Assembly: GCF_000381345.1 (NCBI RefSeq) | Contig: NZ_KB906398.1 | Location: 1 to 64,000 of the forward strand | Source of the DNA: Deinococcus apachensis DSM 19763 | GTDB lineage: Bacteria; Deinococcota; Deinococci; Deinococcales; Deinococcaceae | Direction: 5' to 3' | Length of the DNA stretch: 64,000 nt | Shown here: piece by piece, positions 7,990 through 15,664 of the stretch | How the letters are laid out: the number at the start of each line of letters is the position of its first letter | How positions within the stretch are numbered: the first letter of the stretch is position 1 | Made by a program: the position numbers and the translations under genes | Notes under the pieces: model-generated | What the model was told of the DNA's origin: nothing | Seen by the model: the letters and a program-made list of their open reading frames with translations, nothing else | Databases searched by the model: none

Positions 7990-8811
7990 ATGGGCCGTGA
8001 ACAGGAAGTCCGGGTGCTCCTCAGCCAGAGCGAGCTGGCCTTGGTGGGCGCCGCCGCGCAGCAGACGGGGATGGAGTTGTCCGCCTTTCTCCGCCACGCC
8101 GCGCTGGCCCTTGCGGGGGACCTCCGGCCACAGCGTTACACCAAGTACGAGCTGAACAGCATTTACCGGGAGGCGGCGAGCCGGGGCCACGTCTGGGAGG
8201 AGCACGAACTGCGCGAGCGAGGACTTCCGCTCTACTGGAGCGAGCCCTGGGTGCGCGCCCGGCTCGCGGAGGGCAAATCCACGAAGCAACTGGCGATTCT
8301 CAGCGGTTCCCATGAACGCAGCGTGCAGAACCATGTGCGAACCTTGCACGGGATCAGGGCGTTCCGCACCCTGACGGACGCGGAGATCATCTCCATCCCG
8401 GAACGCTACGCGGCGGGCGAGCCCCGGAAGGAGATTGCCGCCGACCTGGGCGTGTCCAACGTGACCATCGGGAAGTACCTCAAAGGGCTGCCCACCGAGC
8501 GGGAACGCGACGCCCGGGAAGTGCGCGAGCAGATGGCCTCACCACTGGTGGAGCTGGATGAGGCGACCGGACCCGTCCCACCGAACGTGCAGGGGCTGCG
8601 CGACTGGTCCGACCGGCTGTTTGCGGAGCGTGCGGCCACCCTGAGCTGGCCAACGTCCACCGAGAGGATTGCCGACGTGCTGTTTGGGGGCAACCGGGTG
8701 GTCGCCCGGAGCTGGACGGGCCGCATGCTCCGGAAAAGGCGCCTGGTGAGGCTGACGAAGGGCTGGTTCGATCTGGCAAACGGAGGCGAGCCGAAGCAGG
8801 AGCAACAGTGA
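7990..8811 (+). CDS. Ribbon-helix-helix / HTH DNA-binding protein
   Basis: The 273-residue product has an N-terminal segment like a ribbon-helix-helix (VRVLLSQSELALVGAAA then an acidic helix). The middle holds two HTH-like stretches: a WVRARLAEGKSTKQLAILSG region and EIAADLGVSNVTIGKYLKG. The C-terminal region resembles a further winged segment. It is probably a transcription factor or phage/plasmid-type DNA-binding protein. No effector domain is visible. It is divergent from the acidic paralogue at 7646. Confidence 0.6.
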   Translation: MGREQEVRVLLSQSELALVGAAAQQTGMELSAFLRHAALALAGDLRPQRYTKYELNSIYREAASRGHVWEEHELRERGLPLYWSEPWVRARLAEGKSTKQLAILSGSHERSVQNHVRTLHGIRAFRTLTDAEIISIPERYAAGEPRKEIAADLGVSNVTIGKYLKGLPTERERDAREVREQMASPLVELDEATGPVPPNVQGLRDWSDRLFAERAATLSWPTSTERIADVLFGGNRVVARSWTGRMLRKRRLVRLTKGWFDLANGGEPKQEQQ

Positions 8812-8842
8812 GGTGAGGGATTGCACGCGCGTGCACAACAAC

Positions 8843-8868
8843 GGCCCACGCCCTATGGAGCGTGGGCC
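8843..8868 (-). terminator. Hairpin between convergent regulator and pilin operon
   Basis: GGCCCACGC and GCGTGGGCC form perfect 9-bp arms around an 8-nt loop, between the ends of the regulator gene and the pilin operon. The T tract is weak on both strands. It is probably a shared terminator. Confidence 0.65.
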
Positions 8869-8889
8869 GGACGAGGTGGCCTCAACCTG

Positions 8890-10638
8890 TTACTGCTCCT
8901 CCCAGGTGCGCTGCGAGGGCCAGAAGGTGTTGGCGGTGAACTTGGTGGTGGCGGGGAAGTAGGGGGGCACCGCCCCACCGTTCAGAAAGCGCTTGTCGTA
9001 GTGAAAATCGTCGTCGTAACCCTTGGCGAGGTTGAAATTCCCGTCCGCCAGGCCGCGCAACTGGTCCAAACTCTCCGCCAGGCTGCCGAACAGGTGGATC
9101 TTCCCGCGGTTGCCGAAGGTCACGGTGCCCTCGTCAATTCCCTCCACCTTGAGGCCCTTCCCGCTGGCCCCAGCGAGCATTGATCCCATGACATACACAT
9201 CATTCGGCGCGTTCCTGCCGATCAGGACGTGGCCCTGACCACTGATCAGTCCCAGCACGTTCTTGGCGTTCGGGCTCTGCCGGGGGTCGTTGGTGTAGGT
9301 CAGGTCGCCTTGAATCTTCATGTCCCCGCTGGAGGCGATGTTGAGCTGCGAGTCGGGGGCGAGGGCGGGCGGAACTTGCGTCGGCACCGAGTTGCTGGGC
9401 GCGGGGCTGGGTACAGTCCCGGTGCGGGCCGGGCCTTGCAGGGACAGAATGCTCCCGTTGGCATAGAGCTGCCCATTGGGCACCCCCTGGAGCGTCGTGC
9501 TGGTGCTGCCGCTCGTGACGGTGGTGGTCTTGGCGGTGTAGCTCACCTCGATGCGCGTGACGACGCCCGCCGCGTCAGTGATGTTGTACACCTGGTTACT
9601 GCCGTTCACGGACAGGCGAACATCCTGGGCGTTCCCCTGAATGAAAATTCCACCCGACACGCTCCCATTTTTCTTGGGCACGTAAACGCCACTCGTGGGA
9701 ACGCAACTCGACGTCTGCCCGGTGGCCTGACAGATTTCGGCATTGGTCAGCGCGTCGGTGGCGTTGTTCTCGTCCAGCCCCAGTGCGGCTCGGGCCTGGG
9801 AGTACGCATTGTTGGGGAGCGGCACGGAGTCCGTCACATGCTGCTGACCGTACCCGCCGTAGCCCGGCTGGGTGCAGTCATTCGTTTGGTTGGCTGTGGC
9901 CTGCCAGGTCCTGGCCGAGCAGTTGTACATCAAGGTGGTGGGTGACGCGACGGTCAGGCCGTACTGAAAGACGGGTGTGCCCGCCAGCGCGAGGTTCTTG
10001 TTGAAGTGGACCGGCCCGTCGAAAGCTGAGCCTGTGCCGAAATACCCGCCAGAGGTGGAGCCCCCATCGTCGGCAAGCAGCACGTACTGGTTGAGGTACT
10101 GACGTCCCAGTACCAAGCGCATGGTGCCGCCGGTGGTGACGGTGCGGCGGAAGGTGCTGCTGGTCCCCACCCCCTGGATGGTGTAGTCCACGTAGTAGAC
10201 CTGCCCAGCCTTCGAGAAGCTCGCCTCGTCCACCCGCATGTTGGTGAACTGGAGCTGTCCGGTGGAGCTGCCCCCGTTGTCAGGGGCGACGATGCTCACG
10301 GTGGTTCCGCTCATGCCATTGAGCGCGGTCAGAACCGAGGAGTATGAGCCCTCGGGGATGATGGGGTCCTGGTCAGCGCTCTTGCCACTTGTGGAAAAGG
10401 CGGTTGCATACGGCTTCAGCACGTCATTCGTGCTCTTCAGGCCCTCGTTGACAAGGGTGCCGGTCACCTGGGCCACGCTTGCCTCCGCAAGCGCCCGCGC
10501 GCGCACGAGACCCTGGCTGGAATTGGTTTGCATCAGTTCGCTCACCGAATTACTCGTCAGCATGAAGGTGATCAGCAGCACCAGCACCATCACCGCGAGG
10601 GCGCTGGCGAGGGCAAAGCCCTGGGTGGGACGATGCAT
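8890..10638 (-). CDS. Large PilX/ComZ-like minor pilin (DUF4900-type)
   Basis: The 582-residue product has a short basic leader and an N-terminal hydrophobic helix (ALASALAVMVLVLLITFML) like PilX proteins, then a very long Gly/Ser/Thr/Asn-rich beta region with repeated turns. In Thermus, a similarly large PilX-type pilin (ComZ) carries a beta-solenoid insert and works in the DNA-uptake pilus; the length and fourth position in a minor-pilin operon fit that comparison, which is by analogy. ATG at 10636-10638 was chosen to start near the helix. It likely sits at the pilus tip. Confidence 0.75.
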   Translation of the reverse strand: MHRPTQGFALASALAVMVLVLLITFMLTSNSVSELMQTNSSQGLVRARALAEASVAQVTGTLVNEGLKSTNDVLKPYATAFSTSGKSADQDPIIPEGSYSSVLTALNGMSGTTVSIVAPDNGGSSTGQLQFTNMRVDEASFSKAGQVYYVDYTIQGVGTSSTFRRTVTTGGTMRLVLGRQYLNQYVLLADDGGSTSGGYFGTGSAFDGPVHFNKNLALAGTPVFQYGLTVASPTTLMYNCSARTWQATANQTNDCTQPGYGGYGQQHVTDSVPLPNNAYSQARAALGLDENNATDALTNAEICQATGQTSSCVPTSGVYVPKKNGSVSGGIFIQGNAQDVRLSVNGSNQVYNITDAAGVVTRIEVSYTAKTTTVTSGSTSTTLQGVPNGQLYANGSILSLQGPARTGTVPSPAPSNSVPTQVPPALAPDSQLNIASSGDMKIQGDLTYTNDPRQSPNAKNVLGLISGQGHVLIGRNAPNDVYVMGSMLAGASGKGLKVEGIDEGTVTFGNRGKIHLFGSLAESLDQLRGLADGNFNLAKGYDDDFHYDKRFLNGGAVPPYFPATTKFTANTFWPSQRTWEEQ

Positions 10639-10654
10639 GGGGCCTCCGGAAGAC

Positions 10655-11566
10655 TCAGGGCGCCGCATTCAGGGTCGCCTTGCGCATGAACACGCTGTTG
10701 GTGAGGGAGAAGGTGGGCGTCCCGCCCGAGGTGCGGGTGCGGGATTCCTGACCCGTCAAGGTCACCCGCACGACGCTTGGGGAGTTGGTGGGTGCATTGG
10801 AAAAGGTCAGGCCGTCAGGGGAATACTCCAGCTTGAGCCCGCTGATGTAGTAGGCGACCACCTGGGGGTCCTGCCCGTCAATCTGCCGGTACAGCGTTGA
10901 TACGTTCTGCGTGCCGAGCTGCGCGGTGCCGACGTAGTACCGGATCACGCTGATCTTGATCAGCGCCGCGTCCGGCGACCACGACATGTCGTCCAGGGTG
11001 TAGCCGTGGTGCTGCAACTTGATGTTGCCGTTCCCGCCACCCGAGTCGTTCCCGGTGCAGGGATTGGTTTCGTGCGTCTGCACCCAGCGGGTCTGGGTCC
11101 CCACCATGACCAGGGCCCAGTCATCGCCGGTGAACACATCGGAACAGGAGCGCCCCGCGCTGTTGGGCGAGTTCACGGGGGTCACCGCATTCCGCGAGAA
11201 GGAATTGCTGCTGGGGTAGCCGCCCGGCTTGGGGATGGTGAAGTAGCCGTTCGTGTTGGCGGTGGTGATGCTCAGCACCTGGTTGGTGCTGAGCACACTC
11301 TTCAGGTCCGTGGGCACGCTGGCCTCGCTGTACAGTACTCGGGAACCGGTAGCCTGACGCAGGTCCTGGGCGATGACCTCCAGGCTGGACCGCACGCTCT
11401 CCTGGAGGGGAATTCGCTCCTGCTCCACGCTCTGCACCCGGGCGGTGGTGGTGAGCAGCGCGCTGGCCGCGCCGATTACGATCAGGGCAAGCGCCGCCGC
11501 CACCAGCAGCTCGATGAGCGTGAAACCGCTCTGCCTACTGGGTGAAGCGGGTGTAGACGTTGACAC
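10655..11566 (-). CDS. PilW-like type IV minor pilin
   Basis: The 303-residue product has a prepilin peptidase site (SGFTLIELLVAAALAL, cleavage after Gly) followed by the hydrophobic helix and a long globular domain typical of PilW. A GTG at 11566 was chosen because AAAGGAGG lies 6-7 nt upstream inside the end of the preceding gene. It overlaps the PilV-like gene by 32 bp and sits 16 bp before the PilX-like gene, so the set is translationally coupled. Role: pilus priming and assembly, possibly natural transformation. Confidence 0.88.
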   Translation of the reverse strand: MSTSTPASPSRQSGFTLIELLVAAALALIVIGAASALLTTTARVQSVEQERIPLQESVRSSLEVIAQDLRQATGSRVLYSEASVPTDLKSVLSTNQVLSITTANTNGYFTIPKPGGYPSSNSFSRNAVTPVNSPNSAGRSCSDVFTGDDWALVMVGTQTRWVQTHETNPCTGNDSGGGNGNIKLQHHGYTLDDMSWSPDAALIKISVIRYYVGTAQLGTQNVSTLYRQIDGQDPQVVAYYISGLKLEYSPDGLTFSNAPTNSPSVVRVTLTGQESRTRTSGGTPTFSLTNSVFMRKATLNAAP

Positions 11567-11999
11567 GCTGTTCCTCCTTTTGCTGCCAGGCCACGGTGAC
11601 ACTCAGGGCCCACACGGTGGCGTTCATGCCGCTGGAGATGGGCGTGGCGACGATGGTGGATTTGAAGGGCACGAACTGGGTGTTCAGGGTGGCGCCGTCC
11701 GCCACATGGGACGCGATGGCCGTGTCCTTGGTGTAGTCGCGCTTGTAGTCGTAAGTGCAGGTCACGACCTTGGTCGCCGACTTGGTGCACACCCCGGCAA
11801 CCGTATCCAGAGGCTCACGGCCGCTGCGGTACCGGTCGAGCCAGGTTTCGGCGGCCGTCAGGGCCTGGCTGCGTGTCCGGGACTTTGAGTTGCTGAGCAT
11901 GCTGGCCGTCAGCAGGGGCATCACGGAGGCGACGATCACCAGCACAATCACGATCGCCACGAGCACCTCGGTGATCGTCAGGCCGTCCTGGCGCCTCAC
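11535..11999 (-). CDS. PilV-like type IV minor pilin
   Basis: The 154-residue product has a short leader, the prepilin motif DGLTITEVLVAIVIVLVIVA and a compact C-terminal domain. The GTG at 11997-11999 overlaps the stop of the FimT-like gene (GTGA), supporting this start and translational coupling. It is expected to join PilW- and PilX-like proteins in the pilus-initiating complex at the inner membrane. Confidence 0.85.
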   Translation of the reverse strand: MRRQDGLTITEVLVAIVIVLVIVASVMPLLTASMLSNSKSRTRSQALTAAETWLDRYRSGREPLDTVAGVCTKSATKVVTCTYDYKRDYTKDTAIASHVADGATLNTQFVPFKSTIVATPISSGMNATVWALSVTVAWQQKEEQRVNVYTRFTQ

Positions 12000-12457
12000 G
12001 AGAGCCTCGCGAAGCCCAGGGCCGTCACGCGCACGGTGAGCTTCGTCTTGCTGTCCCCACCCAGAAACGTGGTGTTCGTGGTGGCGTTGCCCCCGCTCAG
12101 CGTGGCATTGGCGAAGCCCCGGGTGTCGAAGGTGTAGGCGGTGGCGACGTTGGTCAGGGTCAGCCGGGCGCGGGTGAAGTTGGTCGTCCGGATGGTCTTC
12201 CAGGTTGTGCCGTTTTGTGCTTCGACCGTGTACTTGTCCGAAGCCAGGGTGAGACGGTAGGGCACGCCTTCGCTCATGGTCTTGGTGCGGTACAGGTTGA
12301 AGTCGGCGGCCAGCCCGGAGAGATCGGAGCGGATCCGCTGGCTCTGAATCCAGGGCATCAGCATGAGTGCAGCGATGCTGAGCAGGATGCCCAGCACGCC
12401 GAGCACCACCAGCAATTCGAGGAGGGTAAAGCCCGCTTGGGCACGTGGAGGCGACAC
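11996..12457 (-). CDS. FimT/GspH-like type IV minor pilin
   Basis: The 153-residue product starts with MSPPRAQAGFTLLELLVVLG, a prepilin leader with cleavage before Phe and conserved Glu at +5, then a GspH/FimT-type domain. It is first of four minor-pilin genes on the minus strand. A GTG start at 12455-12457 gives the usual short basic leader. FimT proteins can bind DNA during uptake in other bacteria; that role is only an inference here. Confidence 0.88.
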   Translation of the reverse strand: MSPPRAQAGFTLLELLVVLGVLGILLSIAALMLMPWIQSQRIRSDLSGLAADFNLYRTKTMSEGVPYRLTLASDKYTVEAQNGTTWKTIRTTNFTRARLTLTNVATAYTFDTRGFANATLSGGNATTNTTFLGGDSKTKLTVRVTALGFARLS

Positions 12458-12644
12458 GCCTCCAGTATCCGGAGCTCACTTCCTGCGCATCAGTCCCCGA
12501 TTGGGGGAATAAGTGTGATGTTTTCCCGATTTATGCGCCAGAGAATGGCCGTTGGCTTCTGGGCCACTGGATTCCTAGATGAAGTGCAGCGGCCCGGGCC
12601 CTTCGCGCCTCGCCCTAGACCTAAGCCAGCGTGGGGCACCGCCG

Positions 12645-12770
12645 TCATGTCACCAGGGCACGAAGTAACGTCGTGAAGGCAGACCAGGTGAACCCGAGCA
12701 ACACGACCACGACGGTGAAGGTCACGACGGCCAGGATCCAGAGCCCAGGCCGGGAGGGCTGATGTGGCAT
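12645..12770 (-). CDS. Small single-span membrane protein, 41 aa
   Basis: A short frame from ATG 12768-12770 to TGA 12645-12647 encodes a Pro-rich start, one strongly hydrophobic helix (LWILAVVTFTVVVVLLGF) and a short polar tail. It lies between the pilin operon and the decayed paralogue. No convincing ribosome binding site is at optimal distance, so the call rests on the coherent membrane-span pattern. Confidence 0.45.
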   Translation of the reverse strand: MPHQPSRPGLWILAVVTFTVVVVLLGFTWSAFTTLLRALVT

Positions 12771-12889
12771 ACCGCACTCTAAGCCTGGGCCTCCGTTGCG
12801 GCCTTCAGACGGCAAGGGTGCTGGCTCAACTTGTCGGGTGGGGTAGGGGTGCCCCTACCTGTACCCCCGCTGCTCGCAGCTTGTTCTGC

Positions 12890-13000
12890 CAGCGCTCACT
12901 CGGCGGGGGCCAGGCCGGAGGAGGCGCCGCCTCGGTCCTCTCGTTAGGCATCGTCGAGCAGGTCCACACGCTCGGGAGTGGTGAGGTCAACGGGGCGCAT
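12890..13000 (-). pseudogene. Decayed fourth copy of the acidic paralogue
   Basis: From ATG 12998-13000 the frame reads MRPVDLTTPERVDLLDDA, then a stop codon, then REDRGGASSGLAPAE, another stop, then loses similarity. This matches the first half of the copies at 3836 and 7646 with two in-frame stops and no C-terminal half. Confidence 0.75.
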
Positions 13001-13018
13001 GGGAAGGCAGAGTAGCGC

Positions 13019-13165
13019 TCAACCCGCGTCCTCAAGTTCAGCATCAAGCCAGTTCAAGGTGTAAAAGGCGGCCTCTAGGCGGGGCGGGACATCCCGCCCC
13101 GCCTGCGTCCTGGCCCACTCTCTCCAGTAGCCGATAGCCTCAGCCCAACTTTGCCTTGAGCCGAC
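13019..13165 (-). pseudogene. Coding-like remnant, possible divergent paralogue C-terminus
   Basis: A minus-strand frame, different from that of the overlapping HNH gene, reads EAIGYWREWARTQAG, then AAFYTLNWLDAELEDAG and a stop at 13019. The spacing of Trp, Glu, AAxY and WLDxE resembles the C-terminal half of the acidic paralogues (HLWQERLAWQGGD ... AAYWLDVEF). A GTG inside the HNH gene could start it, but it may be only a broken tail. Confidence 0.4.
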
Positions 13166-13610
13166 GTCGCATCTCCTTTTCCCTCCCACGAGCACGCCGA
13201 CATTCTAGACAGATTCGCTGCTTCCCATTGAAGTAGGTGTTTTTTTCGGTGAACGGATGTCCATGTTTGCAATGCGTTTTTCTGGCATTTCTAGCACCAG
13301 TCCCAATACCTCGCAGAGTGTTTACCCCAGCGGTAACCACATCTAAATGATCGGGGTTAACGCAGAGAGTATTCCTGCAAACATGGTCTACAACCATATC
13401 AGTCGGGATGTTCCTACCAGCCAGAACTAAGGCAATACGGTGAGCTTTATAAAGCTTTTGCCGAATTCTGCACACTCCATAAGGCGTTGGCTTATGGGAG
13501 TCGTGCGCCCCTGTCCATATCCAGCACGTCTGCGTTTTCTTGACCTTTTCTTGAAACCGGGTCTTGTCCAACTCGGTCAGGGCGGGGATTTCATGTGCAG
13601 GTAGTCTCAT
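13140..13610 (-). CDS. HNH endonuclease (phage/homing type)
   Basis: The 156-residue product has the phage-type HNH layout: CWIWTG near residue 29, AHRIAL at 56-61, then VVDHVCRNTLCVNPDHL at 73-89 with catalytic His76 and metal ligand His88, and a C-terminal zinc-like HCKHGH ... CLEC module. Such enzymes nick DNA and often move as free-standing homing genes in phages. Base composition is lower in GC than its neighbours, consistent with mobility. It ends 3' over the coding-like remnant at 13019. Confidence 0.9.
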   Translation of the reverse strand: MRLPAHEIPALTELDKTRFQEKVKKTQTCWIWTGAHDSHKPTPYGVCRIRQKLYKAHRIALVLAGRNIPTDMVVDHVCRNTLCVNPDHLDVVTAGVNTLRGIGTGARNARKTHCKHGHPFTEKNTYFNGKQRICLECRRARGREKEMRRRLKAKLG

Positions 13611-13671
13611 ATCCGCCTCTCGAAGACAGGTGACAGCGCCCGCCCAGAAAGGCGGGCGGGAGTCGGCTTAC

Positions 13672-14049
13672 TCAGTCGGCGGCGTTCTCGTGCTCGGGGA
13701 GGGCTCGAACATCCTCCTGAGCGGGCGGGTCCCCCGTGCGTCCCCAGGTATCAAACTTCTCTTCCCGGCCCCACAACACGAAGGCCAGGGTCTCGGCCAA
13801 GTCCTTGCCAGCCTTGACGAGGATCGGGCTCACAAACTGCTCGCGCACGTAATCCTCGCGTTCAATAATCCTCGCCCCTCGCGCGAAAACCAGGAGGCGG
13901 TCGGTGGGCCAAATGCTGTACAGCCCGCCGCCCTTCTGGAGGTTTAGGCGTCGGGTGAAGTGGACGCCGTTCTCGCGCAGGAACAGGACGAGGGTCTTCT
14001 TGTCGGACGTAAGGCGGGCGTCCACCAGTTCAGGAACGGGGCGATTCAT
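13672..14049 (-). CDS. Hypothetical phage-like protein, 125 aa
   Basis: The product has a beta-rich N-terminal half (TLVLFLRENGVHF, YSIWPTDRLLVFARG) and an acidic C-terminal tail. No family is recognised. Its ATG overlaps the stop of the preceding 14046-14303 gene (ATGA), so both are read from the same promoter at 14380-14408. Confidence 0.6.
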   Translation of the reverse strand: MNRPVPELVDARLTSDKKTLVLFLRENGVHFTRRLNLQKGGGLYSIWPTDRLLVFARGARIIEREDYVREQFVSPILVKAGKDLAETLAFVLWGREEKFDTWGRTGDPPAQEDVRALPEHENAAD

Positions 14050-14303
14050 GCCGCCACCTCGACTTCCTCGCGCACACGCTTGACCATGCCGTACCGCGCC
14101 TCGTGCCTCAGCTCGGCAAAGACACCTTCCTGGTAGTCGGCCAGCAGGTGTGCCGGGCAGGAGATGGTGCCGGTGGTGTAGGCGAAGAGAGCGCCGTCGT
14201 GAACCACCGCCGTCACGGGGGTGCTGGGGCCGTACACATTCACGCGCGTGAACGTGTAGGTGCCATCAGGAACGCGAGGGGTAACTGTGCCGTACAGTGA
14301 CAT
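14046..14303 (-). CDS. Hypothetical phage-like protein, 85 aa, first gene of the repressed operon
   Basis: The start at ATG 14301-14303 was chosen because AAGGAGG precedes it by 5 nt; an upstream in-frame start would lie inside the promoter. The product is beta-rich (DGTYTFTRVNVYG). It is first in a two-gene operon driven by a near-consensus promoter that overlaps a palindromic operator facing the XRE gene, so it occupies the early lytic position. No DNA-binding motif is visible, so it is not an obvious Cro. Confidence 0.65.
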   Translation of the reverse strand: MSLYGTVTPRVPDGTYTFTRVNVYGPSTPVTAVVHDGALFAYTTGTISCPAHLLADYQEGVFAELRHEARYGMVKRVREEVEVAA

Positions 14304-14322
14304 ACGAACCTCCTTAGGGTTC

Positions 14323-14372
14323 CCAAAAAGCCCTTGCCCGTCCCCGCCAAGAGATTGAGCGGGGCTTTTTGG
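14323..14372 (-). promoter_or_regulatory. Leader inverted repeat (possible attenuator)
   Basis: CCAAAAAGCCC at 14323-14333 and GGGCTTTTTGG at 14362-14372 are perfect 11-bp inverted repeats in the 5' leader of the minus-strand operon, between its promoter and ribosome binding site. The RNA could form a long-loop hairpin with an inner CCGCC/GGCGG-type stem. A regulatory role is inferred. Confidence 0.45.
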
Positions 14373-14379
14373 CACCTCT

Positions 14380-14408
14380 ATAGTAAAACTCTCCGATTGA
14401 CTTGTCAA
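14380..14408 (-). promoter_or_regulatory. Near-consensus sigma-70 promoter for the minus-strand phage operon
   Basis: On the minus strand, TTGACA (14403-14408) and TACTAT (14380-14385) are separated by exactly 17 bp. The -35 overlaps the palindrome TTGACTTGTCAA at 14397-14408. Confidence 0.85.
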
Positions 14409-14425
14409 TCTCTGCGTTTTACACT
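14397..14425 (+). promoter_or_regulatory. Divergent repressor promoter with palindromic operator
   Basis: On the plus strand, TTGACT (14397-14402) and TACACT (14420-14425) are 17 bp apart and would start RNA near 14432, just before the repressor. The perfect 12-bp palindrome TTGACTTGTCAA (14397-14408) contains the -35 of both divergent promoters, the expected place for a repressor to switch between them. Confidence 0.75.
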
Positions 14426-14440
14426 TGATACCGTAAGGAG

Positions 14441-14677
14441 GTGAGGGACATCGAAGCCGAACTTATGGCACAGATTGAGGCTGCGATGCGACGGTCGGGC
14501 AAGACTCAAGCTGACTTCGCCGCGCACAAGGGGGTCTCACGACAGTCAGTAAACCCCTATTTCAACGGCAAGCGCAGCTTGTTTACGGAGACAGGCCGCG
14601 ACCTGCTGGAGTTTTTGGGGCTCCGCATCCGCCTGGAACCTATAGAGCCTGACTCCGACTCCAAAAAAACCTCCTAA
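14441..14677 (+). CDS. Small XRE-family HTH repressor
   Basis: The product is about 78 residues with an XRE-type helix-turn-helix near residues 18-42 (SGKTQADFAAHKGVSRQSVNPYF). It faces the two-gene phage-like operon across a shared palindrome, the layout of a lysogeny switch. The GTG at 14441 directly follows TAAGGAG, leaving almost no spacing, so the real start could be the ATG at 14465; the predicted start of transcription near 14432 would make the RNA almost leaderless. No C-terminal peptidase domain exists, so induction cannot be by LexA-like self-cleavage. Confidence 0.75.
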   Translation: MRDIEAELMAQIEAAMRRSGKTQADFAAHKGVSRQSVNPYFNGKRSLFTETGRDLLEFLGLRIRLEPIEPDSDSKKTS

Positions 14678-14706
14678 CTGCCCCTGTCCCGGACAGTTGC
14701 AAAGGA

Positions 14707-14732
14707 AAGGCCCCCGCATTGAAGGGGGCCTT
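14707..14732 (+). terminator. Terminator of the repressor gene
   Basis: AAGGCCCCC and GGGGGCCTT form a strong stem around an 8-nt loop, 29 bp after the repressor stop, followed by a short T-rich run. Confidence 0.75.
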
Positions 14733-14761
14733 CAGTTGGAGGGGCTTACCACTCGCCCACT

Positions 14762-14890
14762 GGCGTCACAACAGTGTCACATTGGCGTATCAAAGAGGCG
14801 GTTGTGAAAAGGTTAGTTGGCGTCTAGGACGCAATCCCTCATCCCGAAGATGGACCAAAAGCGTACCAAAGGCGTCACAACAGCGTCACA
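14762..14890 (+). repeat. Pair of 20-base direct repeats
   Basis: GGCGTCACAACAGTGTCACA at 14762-14781 recurs as GGCGTCACAACAGCGTCACA at 14871-14890, 19 of 20 identical and 109 bp apart. The repeats contain a partial GTCACA/GTCACA internal repeat. They could be arm-type sites or protein-binding iterons in the repressor-proximal intergenic region. Confidence 0.65.
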
Positions 14891-15210
14891 CTGCAAAATT
14901 TGCATTTACTGTCGTGAGCCAGCCTGCTACTTTGTTTCTCGGTAGCGGAATGCAACTGTTACCAAAGCCGCGAGCGGCCCCCATCCGCCAAGATTCAGGG
15001 CCGCTCACTCCAAAGCAAGCGCGCAGGCGTTTGCGCCGTCGCTTGATCTGTAACCTCACGTTACATCGTGTCCCCTTCTGGGGACAAGTATGGACCCCGG
15101 ACAGTATGAGTGCTGAACGTCTGGAGAGGGTACAGACGCCCGCAAGGAGCGCATTCCCACATGTTAGCCGTACGCCATACATCCACTCCTCCAGTCCCAG
15201 AGGGCGCCTC

Positions 15211-15402
15211 ATGACGTCCCTTCATTTAAAGGCCTTACTCGCTCTTACTGGCTTAACGGCTTTTCTCGCCCTTCTCGTCGCTACCGTCTTCCTAGGTCAA
15301 GCTAACCAGCCCGTCTGGGCAGCCTTCACTGGAACGGGCGCGGTGGTGGTAGGCCTGGGCGGACTCTACAGGCTATTGCTCGTCCTGGGGCGAACGGCTT
15401 AG
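15211..15402 (+). CDS. Small membrane protein with two spans, 63 aa
   Basis: The product has two hydrophobic helices (LALTGLTAFLALLVATVFL and AAFTGTGAVVVGLGGLYRLL) separated by a short polar loop. The ATG at 15211 starts right before the first span; the ribosome binding site is weak. No family is recognised; possibly a holin-like or stress membrane peptide. Confidence 0.5.
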   Translation: MTSLHLKALLALTGLTAFLALLVATVFLGQANQPVWAAFTGTGAVVVGLGGLYRLLLVLGRTA

Positions 15403-15664
15403 ACAAATCGATTTAGCAGGCAGAAGACTTGCCCACAGCAAAACCCCACCCGAGCGGGGCTGGAATGAATGTCCGTTTGTCGGTCAGGCCAGCTTAGAGA
15501 AGGGCCAGGCGCTCGGAAAACCGAGGGAGCGAAGGCTAAGCCTAAGCGGAGCACGCGAGGCGCGAAGAAGTAAGCCGCTCCGCTCCCAACGCTCTCGCTC
15601 AATCCGGTAGTTCTTATTGGCGTGACCGGGTAGCTTATAGTTAAGTGACCGAGGAGACTAGTCT

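Larger units (their letters stand above)
14678..15210. other. Intergenic region with repeats, no supported gene
   Basis: After the repressor there is a terminator (14707-14732), then two 20-base near-identical direct repeats and several GGCGT strings. Inverted repeats CTGTCC/GGACAG (14684-14696) and TGTCCCC/GGGGACA (near 15068-15087) also occur. A long frame covers it but has no ribosome binding site or coherent protein pattern. Confidence 0.45.

Noticed and set aside
8821..8838. Near-palindrome TTGCACGCGCGTGCACAA as an operator
   Set aside because: It lies between the 3' ends of convergent genes, where an operator is unlikely; probably part of the shared terminator region.
13077..13104. Perfect 13-bp inverted repeat AGGCGGGGCGGGA / TCCCGCCCCGCCT as a terminator
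   Set aside because: It lies inside the coding-like remnant at 13019-13165 (AGRDVPPRLEA) and no T tract follows; the palindrome may be forced by GC-rich codons.
14719..15402. Single 227-codon plus-strand gene
   Set aside because: Only the last 63 codons (two membrane spans) look protein-like; the rest covers a terminator and direct repeats.
15399..15602. Minus-strand 67-codon frame upstream of the defence pair
   Set aside because: No ribosome binding site and a composition consistent with non-coding DNA containing a CCCGAGCGGG-type hairpin.
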